DNA of 64,000 bases, taken from contig NZ_MKFI01000012.1 of the NCBI RefSeq assembly GCF_001982635.1, positions 116,788 through 180,787 of the forward strand, read 5' to 3'. Below the pieces are notes generated by a model. The model was given only the letters and a program-made list of their open reading frames with translations. It searched no databases and was not told where the DNA came from. Positions 51,962 to 60,370 of the stretch are shown here, piece after piece (position 1 is the first letter of the stretch; every line of letters starts with the position of its first letter). The position numbers and the translations under genes were made by a program. Source of the DNA: Bradyrhizobium mercantei. GTDB lineage: Bacteria; Pseudomonadota; Alphaproteobacteria; Rhizobiales; Xanthobacteraceae.

Positions 51962-53079
51962 CGCAGGTCTCCCGTGGTGCGCAGCAGCCGTCCCGCGCCG
52001 CGCGCGGCGATCACGACGCCGGAGGGCACAGCGCAAGCGGCGGTGATGCCGTGGAAGCGGCCGCCGGCGCGGCTGTGCAGGCTGTCGGTCGCATCGCCCT
52101 CGGCGTCGAGATGCACCAGCAGGCCGTAGGAGCGCGGCGGCGCCCACGGCTTCTGGATACCGAGCGCCTTGACGCTGCCGATCTGCATCGGCTCCAGGCA
52201 ATCGCTGCCGCCGACCAGCGCCGGCGCCACCCAGTAATCCGGCGGCATCGTCGCCATCATCTCCTCGCGGAAATCGTCTTCCTTGAGCACGAATTCGATC
52301 AGATGGGTGCGGCGCGCGAACATCGCGAGCAACAGCCCGCCATGGCCGTCGGGATGCAGCCGCGCCGGATAGCCCGGCATGTTGGCGGCGACGCTCTCGC
52401 GCGGGCCAAGTCCGTTCGGCGTGAGCGCGAACTTGCTGAGGCGATGCGCCCAGCTTTCGGTGAGCCACAGGCTGTTGCCGTCGGGCGAGACCATCACGCC
52501 ATAGGGATATGGCAGGTCGCGCAGCAGCATCTGCGGATTGTCGAGGCCGGCGCCGCAGCTGATGAGGCGGCCGTTGGCGCGCTTCTCCATCAGATCGTGC
52601 CGCCACTCGCCGGGGCGGCGACCGACGCTGCCCTCGACGGCATAGATACGGCCATCGGGCGCCGCCGTCACCGACAGCAACCCGGTGAGCGCGCTGCCGC
52701 CGACTGCATCCAGCCAGCGCGGCACGGGCTTTGCGGGATCGATCGCGGCAAGCCCCCTGCCCGCGACGCAGACCAGCAGGCGGCCGTCCGGATGCAGCGC
52801 GAGCCCGCCCGCATCATCCTCGAACTCGGCAATGACCGCGCGGGTCGAGAAATCCGCGCCGCTGAGCTTCAGCACCTGGCGGCCGGCGGAGACATAGATC
52901 GCGCCGTCGCCGGCGGCGATCACGTCGTCGACGCCGGGCAGCGGCTCACCGATCGGCACGGCAGCGTCGAGCCGGTCGTTCGGGCTCAGCGCGCCGTCGA
53001 GCGGCGGGATCGCGTTCTGGCCGCCGTCACGGTCGATGACGCTGCGGATATCGCGCAGCAGATGATCGAAGAATCCCAT
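51958..53079 (-). CDS. SMP-30/strictosidine-synthase-like beta-propeller protein
   Basis: A 373-residue protein with the repeats of a six-bladed propeller of the gluconolactonase/SMP-30 or strictosidine synthase superfamily: VDDVIAAGDGAIYVSAG (about 48-64), GGLALHPDGRLLVCVAG, LLSVTAAPDGRIYAVEG, PYGVMVSPDGNSLWLTES and GYPARLHPDGHGGLLLAM. No signal peptide was noticed. Its ATG abuts the preceding stop and its stop overlaps the ATPase start. It may hydrolyse a lactone or process the transported sugar. Confidence 0.82.
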   Translation of the reverse strand: MGFFDHLLRDIRSVIDRDGGQNAIPPLDGALSPNDRLDAAVPIGEPLPGVDDVIAAGDGAIYVSAGRQVLKLSGADFSTRAVIAEFEDDAGGLALHPDGRLLVCVAGRGLAAIDPAKPVPRWLDAVGGSALTGLLSVTAAPDGRIYAVEGSVGRRPGEWRHDLMEKRANGRLISCGAGLDNPQMLLRDLPYPYGVMVSPDGNSLWLTESWAHRLSKFALTPNGLGPRESVAANMPGYPARLHPDGHGGLLLAMFARRTHLIEFVLKEDDFREEMMATMPPDYWVAPALVGGSDCLEPMQIGSVKALGIQKPWAPPRSYGLLVHLDAEGDATDSLHSRAGGRFHGITAACAVPSGVVIAARGAGRLLRTTGDLR

Positions 53080-55217
53080 TATTTCGTCACCCTGCTCTTT
53101 GCGCCCCAATAGGCATCGTAGCCGGTCCAGCTGTCGTCGACGCCGTCGAGCTTGATGCGGCCGATCCGGTTGTTCTCGAGCCCGCCGAGATAGAGATAGC
53201 CCTGGTGCTCGCGCATCGAGGTCAGGGTCGAATGCGAGATGCCGGTCGGGTCCCACCACGACTCCAGCGCCTCGCCCTTCTCGTTGAACTTCAGCACGCA
53301 GCCATGGTTGAGCGCGGGCGCCAGCCATTCGTCGGTCGGCACCTGCTTGACCATGCGCAAACGGAAGCCGGGTTTGCGGCAGGAGAGATCGAACGTCGGG
53401 GTGCGGATGCCGACCAGCGCCAGCCAGTAGGTGCCGTCGGAGGCGCGGTTGATGTTGTCGGGATTGCCCGGCAGCTCGTCCATCAGCACTTCGGTCTTGC
53501 CCTTGTTCGGCCCGTCGATCCAGTGGCGGAACACCTTGCACAGCGAGGTCGACGCGATCAGGATCGACTTGCCGTCGTGGGACACGCAGATCCCGTTCGG
53601 GAAGTAGAAGTGGTTGATCACCGTGCGGGTGGTCTTGGTCGCCGGGTCGTAGCAGACCACGCGGCCGTTCGGCCGGCCCTCGAGGATGTCGAGGGTGTTG
53701 GTGGTCATCTCGTAGCGCGTGGTGCAGTCGCTGAAATAGATCTTGCCGTCCGGCGCGATGTCGAGGTCGTCGGCCATGCGCAGGCGGCTATCGTCGTTCA
53801 GCTTGTACCAGGTGCGGTTGGTCTCGTCGGTGACCTTGAAGATGCGGCCGTCGGGCGCGACGCCATAGACGCCCATGCCGGCGACGGCGACGATCAGATT
53901 CTCGTCGCGATCGAACTGCATGCCGAGCGGCCGGCCGCCGATATGGGCGAACACCTCGCGGGTTTCAAAATTCGGCCCGGAGAAGCGGATGACGTTGCCG
54001 TCGCGGGTCGAGCCGTAGAGCCGGCCCTGGCGGTCGAGGATGACGTCCTCGGGACCCTCGACCTGATCGACGCCGATCGCCTGCGCGTTGATCAGCCGGT
54101 CGTTCTGCGCGTAGGGCGAGGTCGTGCCGGGCTGCACCGCGGGCGCCGAGGCGAGCGGCACGAAGGCCGGATTGACATAGATCTTCTGGATCGCCTTGCC
54201 GCGGTTCTTCGACCATTTGACGTCGATGCCGACGGCGGCGAGCAGGATCATGCCCGTCACCGCCGAGGTGACGTAGCCCGGGATGCCCATGCGCACGAGG
54301 CCGTTGATCAGGAGGAAGATGATCAGCGCGCCGATCATCGCCCGCCACACCGTGCCCTTGCCGCCGGCGAGCGACACGCCGCCGAGCACCACGGCGGTCA
54401 GCGCCTGGAATTCCCAGCCCACGCCGGTGGTGGAATCCGTCGAGGCCTGGCGCGCCGCGTAGAAGATGCCGCTCGCCGCGCACAGCGTGCCCGACAGCAC
54501 ATAGGTCATGAACAGCATCAAGCGGACGCGGATGCCGGCGTGACGCGCCGCCTTGCGGCTGGCGCCGATCGCGGTGAGATGCCAGCCATAGCGCGAGCGA
54601 GACAGGAAGACGTGGCAGATCAGGAGCACCACGAACAGCGTCGCCGCATTGACGGGAATGCCGAGCACGCTGCCGCCGCCGATGAAATCCCAGGCGTCGC
54701 TCTCGACCGAATTGGTCGCGAACACCTGGGCGTAGCTGGTGTTCAGCAGGTTGACCGAGGCGCGCAGGATGATCAGCGTCACCAGCGTGGTCAGGAACGG
54801 CCGCGTCTTCAGGAAGCCGATCAGGAAGCCATTGATGCTGCCGAGCAGCGCGCCGACCAGAAGCGTCGCCGGCACCGCGAGGCCGACCGGCCATTCGCGC
54901 ACCAAGAGGAAATACAGCGCCGCGAAATTGCACAGCGCGAAGATCGCGCCGACCGAAAGGTCGATGCCGCCCGTGACGAGACAGAAGCCCATCGCCAGCG
55001 CGACGAAGCCGAATTCGGCGAACAGCCGCAGCAGCGACACCGAGTTCTGCACCGAGGCATAGTCGGGAATGGTGAGCGCGAAATAGGCCCACAGTCCGAT
55101 CATCACGGTGAAGGGGACGACCGGCTCGAACCACTGTTTCAGCAACAGTTCCGACAGCAGGAGCCGGGGTGAGAACCGCCGCACCGACGCGGAAAAGGAA
55201 TCAACTGCCATCGACAT
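53079..55217 (-). CDS. ABC sugar permease fused to SMP-30-like propeller domain
   Basis: One uninterrupted 712-residue frame. The N-terminal half (about 1-330) is a ribose-class inner-membrane permease with roughly ten segments and the hallmark GGIDLSVGAIFALCNFAALY (about 85-104). The C-terminal part (about 380-712) is an SMP-30/strictosidine-synthase-like propeller with VEGPEDVILDRQGRLYGST, LDIAPDGKIYFSD, YFPNGICVSHDGKSILIAS, LPGNPDNINRASDGTYW. By topology the C-terminal domain could be cytoplasmic. ATG 55217 is chosen; the frame is open upstream to 55271. The fusion links import to a likely lactonase-type step. Confidence 0.88.
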   Translation of the reverse strand: MSMAVDSFSASVRRFSPRLLLSELLLKQWFEPVVPFTVMIGLWAYFALTIPDYASVQNSVSLLRLFAEFGFVALAMGFCLVTGGIDLSVGAIFALCNFAALYFLLVREWPVGLAVPATLLVGALLGSINGFLIGFLKTRPFLTTLVTLIILRASVNLLNTSYAQVFATNSVESDAWDFIGGGSVLGIPVNAATLFVVLLICHVFLSRSRYGWHLTAIGASRKAARHAGIRVRLMLFMTYVLSGTLCAASGIFYAARQASTDSTTGVGWEFQALTAVVLGGVSLAGGKGTVWRAMIGALIIFLLINGLVRMGIPGYVTSAVTGMILLAAVGIDVKWSKNRGKAIQKIYVNPAFVPLASAPAVQPGTTSPYAQNDRLINAQAIGVDQVEGPEDVILDRQGRLYGSTRDGNVIRFSGPNFETREVFAHIGGRPLGMQFDRDENLIVAVAGMGVYGVAPDGRIFKVTDETNRTWYKLNDDSRLRMADDLDIAPDGKIYFSDCTTRYEMTTNTLDILEGRPNGRVVCYDPATKTTRTVINHFYFPNGICVSHDGKSILIASTSLCKVFRHWIDGPNKGKTEVLMDELPGNPDNINRASDGTYWLALVGIRTPTFDLSCRKPGFRLRMVKQVPTDEWLAPALNHGCVLKFNEKGEALESWWDPTGISHSTLTSMREHQGYLYLGGLENNRIGRIKLDGVDDSWTGYDAYWGAKSRVTK

Positions 55218-55315
55218 CGCCAAAGCACTCCCTCGATCCGGTTCACGTGTCCGGATTCTGATCCTTGTCACAGCCGGCGCGGGAATGCCCCCCGCGCCGG
55301 CTGCCTCGCGCCTTG

Positions 55316-56338
55316 TTAGTTTTTCTTGGGTAGCGCGAAACAGTTGGCGCCGGAGGCGTTCGACTTATCGAGCCAGATCGGCCGCGTGTAATAGGACAGG
55401 TTCTTCGTGCCGGGCTTGTCGTTGGACATCAGCAGCGTCTCGGCCGCGAACATCAGATCGTGGCCCTGCTCGGTGGCCTTGTAGCTCAGGAATTTGTCGA
55501 AATTGCCCGAGTTGACCTGGTCGCAATCAAGCTGCGAACCCTCGCCCGAGGCGAACACCTTGACATCGTCGATCTTGCCGGCATTGCGGATCGCCTGCGC
55601 GGCACCCGACTCCATGATGCCCCAGAAACCGATCGAAGCGCAGAGGTCGGGATGCTGCTGGATCACGGTGGCGGTGATGTTGAGCGCGGTGTTGGCGTCC
55701 CAGTTCGCCGCCTGGTTCGACACCACCTTGATGTTGGGGTCCTTGTTCAGGACGTCCATGATGGCGCCGACCTGGTCGACGCTGGCGGCTGCGGTCAGTT
55801 CGCCCTGCACGATCTGCACCTTGCCCGACTTGCCGGAACCGGTGCCGCAGGCCTTGACGGTCTCGTTGGCGAGCATCCTGCCGATCTCGCGCCAGTCGAC
55901 GCCGACGAACGCGCCGGACTTGTAGTTCGAGGCCATGTTGACCTGGATCACATGCGTGCCCTGGGCTTCGGCGCGCTTGAGGTCCTTCATCAGCAGCGTC
56001 ACGCTCGGATTCTGCACGATCAGCACATCAGGCTTCTGGTCGACCAGCGCGGTCAGCGCCTGCTGCATCGCGGACGGATTGTTGTTGGGATCGCGCACGA
56101 TGTACTTCATGCCGCGCCACTCGGCCTCTTCCTGCACCACGCGGCCCCATTCGTCGGACAGCGGCACGCCGAGCGCGATCGGCAGATAGGCGATGGTCTT
56201 GCCTTGCAGCGCCTTGTCGTAGGCGCCACGCAATTCGCGCCCGGCCTTGGTGCCTTCATCCTGCGCGGATGCCGCGAACGGCACCGCTGCGAGCGCCACC
56301 CCGGCAAGCAACATCGTCCAGAACTTGGTCGTCTTCAT
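55316..56338 (-). CDS. Sugar ABC transporter periplasmic binding protein
   Basis: A periplasmic binding protein of 340 residues with signal peptide MKTTKFWTMLLAGVALAAVPFAASAQ. Ribose-class features: TIAYLPIALGVPLSDEWGRVVQEEAEWRG near the start, then ALVDQKPDVLIVQNPSVTLL and the downstream IMDVLNKDPNIKVVSNQAANWDANTALN. ATG 56338 has GGAGGAGA upstream. The next gene in the same direction is the fused permease. The ligand is probably a monosaccharide, polyol or sugar acid, undetermined. Confidence 0.92.
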   Translation of the reverse strand: MKTTKFWTMLLAGVALAAVPFAASAQDEGTKAGRELRGAYDKALQGKTIAYLPIALGVPLSDEWGRVVQEEAEWRGMKYIVRDPNNNPSAMQQALTALVDQKPDVLIVQNPSVTLLMKDLKRAEAQGTHVIQVNMASNYKSGAFVGVDWREIGRMLANETVKACGTGSGKSGKVQIVQGELTAAASVDQVGAIMDVLNKDPNIKVVSNQAANWDANTALNITATVIQQHPDLCASIGFWGIMESGAAQAIRNAGKIDDVKVFASGEGSQLDCDQVNSGNFDKFLSYKATEQGHDLMFAAETLLMSNDKPGTKNLSYYTRPIWLDKSNASGANCFALPKKN

Positions 56339-56416
56339 CGTCTCCTCCACACAAAATTCTTTTGATTGATTTGGAATTGTTCTGATTGATTGGCGCGAAG
56401 GGCCCATCGCCCTGTT

Positions 56417-57442
56417 TCAGTCCCCTTGCCGCGCGGTCTCCTCGTCGCGGGGATGCAGCCAGTTGTCGAGCACGATCGCCGCCAGCAGCACCACGCCCTT
56501 GATGATGTTCTGCACCTCGCTGTTGACGTCCATGATGGTGAAGGCGTTGAGCAGCGTGCCGATCAGGATGCAGCCGACCACGACGCTGAACACGCTGCCG
56601 CGGCCGCCGATCAGGCTGATGCCGCCGATCACGACGACCAGCACGACGTCGAAGATCATGGTCCCTTGCGTGATCGCCATCTGCATGCTGCCCGTGGTGC
56701 CGACCCAGACCAGGCCTGCAATCCAGGCGAGCAGCGCAACCAGCACGTGCTCCAGCACGATCAGCGGCCGCAGCGGGATGCCGGTCAGCCGCGCGGCCTC
56801 CGGATTGTCGCCCTGCGCATAGATGAAACGGCCGATCGAGGTGCGCGACAGGAACAAGTGCATTGCGATCGCTGCGACCGCGAACACCAGGATTGGAACC
56901 GGGACGCCGAACAGCCGTCCGGCGCCGAGATACATCAGGCCCGGCGCGTCCTTCGGCGCGTAGACCACCCAGGCAGGAGCGATCCAGAACGCCAGGCCAT
57001 AGATCACGAAGCCGGCGGCCAGCGTCACGAACAGCGCCGGCGCCTCGACGAAGGCCACCATCACGCCGTTGACGACGCCGATCAGCACCGCAATTGCCAG
57101 CGCCAGCAGCACTGCCGTGAAAACAGGCATGCCGTTCTGCATGTAGATCAGCGCGATCGCCCAGGAACCCGCCATGATCGCGACCTCCGAGAGGTCGATG
57201 CCGCGGCTGATCACGATCAGCCCCATGCCGAGGCCGAGCACGCCGAGGATGGAAATACTGCGCAACAGATTGAGGAGATTGGAGACGGTGGCAAAGCCGT
57301 TCAACGTCAGGCCGAACACGACCAGAAGCGCGATCGTGATCAGGAGCACGATCTGCTCCTGGCTCGGCTTTGCGAACATCGAGCCCGAGCGAGATGATGC
57401 CGCAGGGACAGCAACGCCGCGCGATGGCGATTGCACGCTCAT
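56417..57442 (-). CDS. Sugar ABC transporter permease
   Basis: A ribose-class permease of 341 residues with about ten hydrophobic segments, including SRGIDLSEVAIMAGSWAIALIY and GDNPEAARLTGIPLRPLIVLEHV (the EAA-like loop). First gene of the five-gene operon 57442 to 50423. The other permease in the operon carries the SMP-30 fusion, so the two may form a heterodimer. Confidence 0.92.
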   Translation of the reverse strand: MSVQSPSRGVAVPAASSRSGSMFAKPSQEQIVLLITIALLVVFGLTLNGFATVSNLLNLLRSISILGVLGLGMGLIVISRGIDLSEVAIMAGSWAIALIYMQNGMPVFTAVLLALAIAVLIGVVNGVMVAFVEAPALFVTLAAGFVIYGLAFWIAPAWVVYAPKDAPGLMYLGAGRLFGVPVPILVFAVAAIAMHLFLSRTSIGRFIYAQGDNPEAARLTGIPLRPLIVLEHVLVALLAWIAGLVWVGTTGSMQMAITQGTMIFDVVLVVVIGGISLIGGRGSVFSVVVGCILIGTLLNAFTIMDVNSEVQNIIKGVVLLAAIVLDNWLHPRDEETARQGD

Positions 57443-57495
57443 CGTTTCCTCCAGGTATTATTTTGCTTGAGACTTTAAGAGTGCCAACTCATATT

Positions 57496-57513
57496 CGTCA
57501 AATGCATTCGACG
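57496..57513. promoter_or_regulatory. Candidate LysR-type site
   Basis: CGTC-AA-ATGCAT-TC-GACG is an 18-base imperfect dyad with palindromic centre and matching CGTC/GACG arms, in the 91-base gap between the sugar permease (57442) and the divergent LysR gene (57534). Its position fits control of both. Confidence 0.55.
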
Positions 57514-57533
57514 GATACGGATTGATTATTTCC

Positions 57534-58529
57534 ATGCATGTACGCGACATCGATCTGAACCTGTTCGTGGTGTTCGACGCGGTTTACACCGAGGGCGGCG
57601 TCAGCCGTGCCTGCTTCCGCCTCAACCTGACGCAGCCCGCGGTGAGCCATGCGTTGAGCCGGCTGCGCGCGATGTTCAACGATCCGCTGTTTGTGCGGCG
57701 CCATCATGTGATGACGCCGACGCCGCTGGCACGCCAGATCATCACCACCGTGCGCCAGGCGCTCAACGGCCTGGAGACGACGCTCACCCACACCAACCGG
57801 TTCGATCCGGCCAGGACGCCGAAGCGGTTCGTGATCGGGCTGCGCAACAATCTCGAGGCGCCGATGCTGAGCGCGCTGATCAACCGGATCAGCAGCGTCG
57901 CGCCGCTGGTCGAGATTGCTACCGTGCGCAGCGAGCGCAACAATCTGGAGCGCGAGCTTGCCGCCGGCACGCTCGACGTCGCGATCGATACGCTGTTGCC
58001 GCTCTCGACCGAGGTGCGCCGCGAGCAGATCCTGACCGAGCACATCGCGGTGTTCGCCCGCCGCGGCCATCCCGAGCTCCGCGCGCGGCTCGACAAGAAG
58101 GCTTACATGCGCATGGAGCATGTCTGCGTCACGTCGCGGCGCAGCGGCATGTCGTTTGAGGATTTCCAGCTGCAGCGTCTCGGCCTGACCCGCACCGTCC
58201 GCCTGACCTGCCAGAATTTCGCGACCGCCTGCCACGTCGTGAGCCGCAGCAACATGCTGCTGACGGCATCCGAAAGCGCCGCTTCGGTGCTGGAGGACCC
58301 CGGGTTGTTGCAGTGCTTCCCCTGCCCGTTCCCGATCAGCCCGCACGTCAATTATCTCTACTGGCACGCCACCGCCGAGGGCGACACCACCAATCAATGG
58401 CTGCGCGAGCAACTCCGCGCCGCCGCCGCGCTGCTGGCCGGCAGCCGCTTCAGCAAGAAGAGCCGGCGTACGGCCAAGACGGGCCCGAAGGTGGGAATCC
58501 CGGTGCCGACGAATCTAGCCGCTGAATAA
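57534..58529 (+). CDS. LysR-family regulator
   Basis: A 331-residue LysR regulator. The helix-turn-helix (about 5-65) reads LNLFVVFDAVYTEGGVSRACFRLNLTQPAVSHALSRLRAMFNDPLFVR, the pattern of the NahR/NodD-like branch, and is followed by an effector domain. ATG 57534 is chosen (a TTG at 57522 is in frame). It is divergent from the sugar ABC operon, making it the likely regulator; the ligand is unknown. Confidence 0.9.
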   Translation: MHVRDIDLNLFVVFDAVYTEGGVSRACFRLNLTQPAVSHALSRLRAMFNDPLFVRRHHVMTPTPLARQIITTVRQALNGLETTLTHTNRFDPARTPKRFVIGLRNNLEAPMLSALINRISSVAPLVEIATVRSERNNLERELAAGTLDVAIDTLLPLSTEVRREQILTEHIAVFARRGHPELRARLDKKAYMRMEHVCVTSRRSGMSFEDFQLQRLGLTRTVRLTCQNFATACHVVSRSNMLLTASESAASVLEDPGLLQCFPCPFPISPHVNYLYWHATAEGDTTNQWLREQLRAAAALLAGSRFSKKSRRTAKTGPKVGIPVPTNLAAE

Positions 58530-58574
58530 CAGTGACATGCATCGACTCTGCTCCGAAGCAAGCAGCGGACCCCA

Positions 58575-58731
58575 CTTCACCTCGCCCCGCCTGCGGGGAG
58601 AGGTCGGAACGCATCGTTAGATGCGTTCCGGGTGAGGGGGAGCCTCCGCGAACACAGCTGCCGCCGAATACGCGGAGACAGCCCCTCACCCCAACCCTCT
58701 CCCCGTAAGAACGGGGAGAGGGGGAGAGAGC
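58575..58731. repeat. Palindromic GC-rich repeat element
   Basis: Left arm TTCACCTCGCCCCGC...GGGGAGAGGTCGG and right arm CCTCTCCCCGT...GGGGAGAGG enclose a hairpin-rich centre. Same family as 34690-34820 and 62251-62374. It sits between convergent genes (LysR and the SDR). Confidence 0.75.
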
Positions 58732-58755
58732 GGCACCGTCGCGGTTACTTGTGCT

Positions 58756-59607
58756 TTAGAGCCCGCTCAGCCCACTATCCACCGCCAGCGTCTGCGCGGT
58801 GACATAGACGCTCTCGTCCGACATGAAGAACAGCACGGCGTAGGCGATCTCCCACGCGGTCGCCTGGCGGCCGAACGGAACGTGGCCCTTGCCGCGCGAC
58901 GGCCGGCCCGCCCCGGCCTCGCGGCCGTTCGGCGTGTCGACGAGGCCAGGATAGACCAGGTTGGCACGGATGCCGCGCCGCGCGCCGGTGTGCGCGATGT
59001 TGCGCATCAGGCCGCCGAGCGCGGCCTTGGAAGAGTCATACACCGCCATCTGCGATCCTGCCTTCAGCGCTGCGATCGAGGAGATGAAGACGATTGAACC
59101 GCCGTCTGCGAATTTCGGCAGAGCGGCGCGGCAACACAGCATCGGACCGCGGACATTGACGTCGTAGATCCTGTTCCATTCCTCGGCGCTGACATTGTCG
59201 AGCCCGGTCTTGCCGAAGGTGCCGATGTTCAGCACCATGCCGTCGAGCCCGCCCATCGCGTGGTGCGCCTCGTCGATCATCCTGATGACGTCGGCCTCCT
59301 GGGTGACGTCGGCGGCGATCGCAAAACCGCGACCGCCGTCAGCCGTGATGCGCGCGACCGTGTCCTCGGCGGAGGCACGATTGAGGTCGGCGACCGCGAC
59401 TTGCGCGCCCTCGCGGGCGAACAGCAGGCTCATGGCGCGGCCGTTGCCGATCGGATCGGTCGCGGCGTCGAACACGCGCTGGCCGCCGCCGACCACCAGG
59501 ATGCGGCGGCCGTCGAGGCGTCCCCTGCCCGGCGCGGTGCCTGACGATTCCGCGCTCAGCGGACGGACGTAGCGCTCCGGTTTGCCATCTTGCGAAGTCT
59601 CCGACAT
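58756..59607 (-). CDS. Short-chain dehydrogenase/reductase with unusual glycine loop
   Basis: An SDR of 283 residues. The catalytic segment is normal (VFISSIAALKAGSQMAVYDSSKAALGG, Ser...Tyr-x-x-x-Lys, about 175-200), but the coenzyme loop near residue 38 reads VVGGGQRVFDAATDPIGNGRAMS, an extended form of TGxxxGxG, and the usual NNAG is NIGT. The residues before it (MSETSQDGKPERYVRP...) form an N-terminal extension. It lies 4 bases after a carboxymuconolactone-decarboxylase-family gene. The substrate is unknown. Confidence 0.85.
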   Translation of the reverse strand: MSETSQDGKPERYVRPLSAESSGTAPGRGRLDGRRILVVGGGQRVFDAATDPIGNGRAMSLLFAREGAQVAVADLNRASAEDTVARITADGGRGFAIAADVTQEADVIRMIDEAHHAMGGLDGMVLNIGTFGKTGLDNVSAEEWNRIYDVNVRGPMLCCRAALPKFADGGSIVFISSIAALKAGSQMAVYDSSKAALGGLMRNIAHTGARRGIRANLVYPGLVDTPNGREAGAGRPSRGKGHVPFGRQATAWEIAYAVLFFMSDESVYVTAQTLAVDSGLSGL

Positions 59608-59611
59608 CGCA

Positions 59612-60169
59612 TCACCCCCGCGTCTTGCCGGCGTCGAACACGGCCATGCCGGCGGCCGGATCGAGATCGGTCTCGGTCGCCTCGGTCACCCGCGCCATCA
59701 TCATGTAGAAGCCGAGCGTGACGATCGCCTCGACGATCTCCTGATCGCTGAAATGCTTGCGTACACCCGCGAACACGGCGTCGCCGACGCGCACATTCTC
59801 GACCACCTCGCGGCCGAAGGTCAGCAGCGCGCGCTCGGCCGCATTCAGTGCCGCATCCTCGTAATTGCCGCGCTCGACCGCGTCGATCTGCGCCTGCTTG
59901 ACGCCGACGCCGAGCGCGATCGGCACATGCTGGCGCCATTCATAGGCGCCGCCCTCGAGCTGCGCGGCCTGCAGGATCAGCAGTTCGCGGTTGACCGCGG
60001 AGAGCTTCTGCTTGTGCAGGATCGAATTGCCGAGCCGCATCGCCGGGATCATGTTGGCCTCGGCGTGCGCCATCATGCGGAAGATGTTGAGCTTGACCGG
60101 CATGCGGTCGAACGAGGCGCGGATGTCTCCGCCGGTCGTGTCCGGATCAATCAGGGGCAGTCTTGCCAC
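59612..60169 (-). CDS. Carboxymuconolactone-decarboxylase-family protein
   Basis: A 185-residue helical protein with the AhpD/CMD-like core (NRELLILQAAQLEGGAYEWRQHVPIALGVGVKQAQIDAV, about 80-118). The catalytic Cys pair of peroxidase-type members is absent, as in the large subgroup with YEWxQH. It is the first gene of a two-gene unit with the SDR, suggesting a linked catabolic or detoxification step. ilvD is divergent from it across the gap 60170-60370. Confidence 0.83.
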   Translation of the reverse strand: MARLPLIDPDTTGGDIRASFDRMPVKLNIFRMMAHAEANMIPAMRLGNSILHKQKLSAVNRELLILQAAQLEGGAYEWRQHVPIALGVGVKQAQIDAVERGNYEDAALNAAERALLTFGREVVENVRVGDAVFAGVRKHFSDQEIVEAIVTLGFYMMMARVTEATETDLDPAAGMAVFDAGKTRG

Positions 60170-60370
60170 GCGTCTCTCCCGTTGTTCTTGCTATCCGGCG
60201 CGCCGGTGTTCATCACGTAAAGCACAGCGCCGACCGAGATCAAGCCGACCGTCCGGCCTTGTCCGAATTGCGGGGTTCAGCCATGCGGTTCCGCGCTTGA
60301 ATCCGCATCCACGGGCGGGCATAAGAACCGCCATCTCCCTTAAAAAATGACCATAGCCCAAGGATTTATG

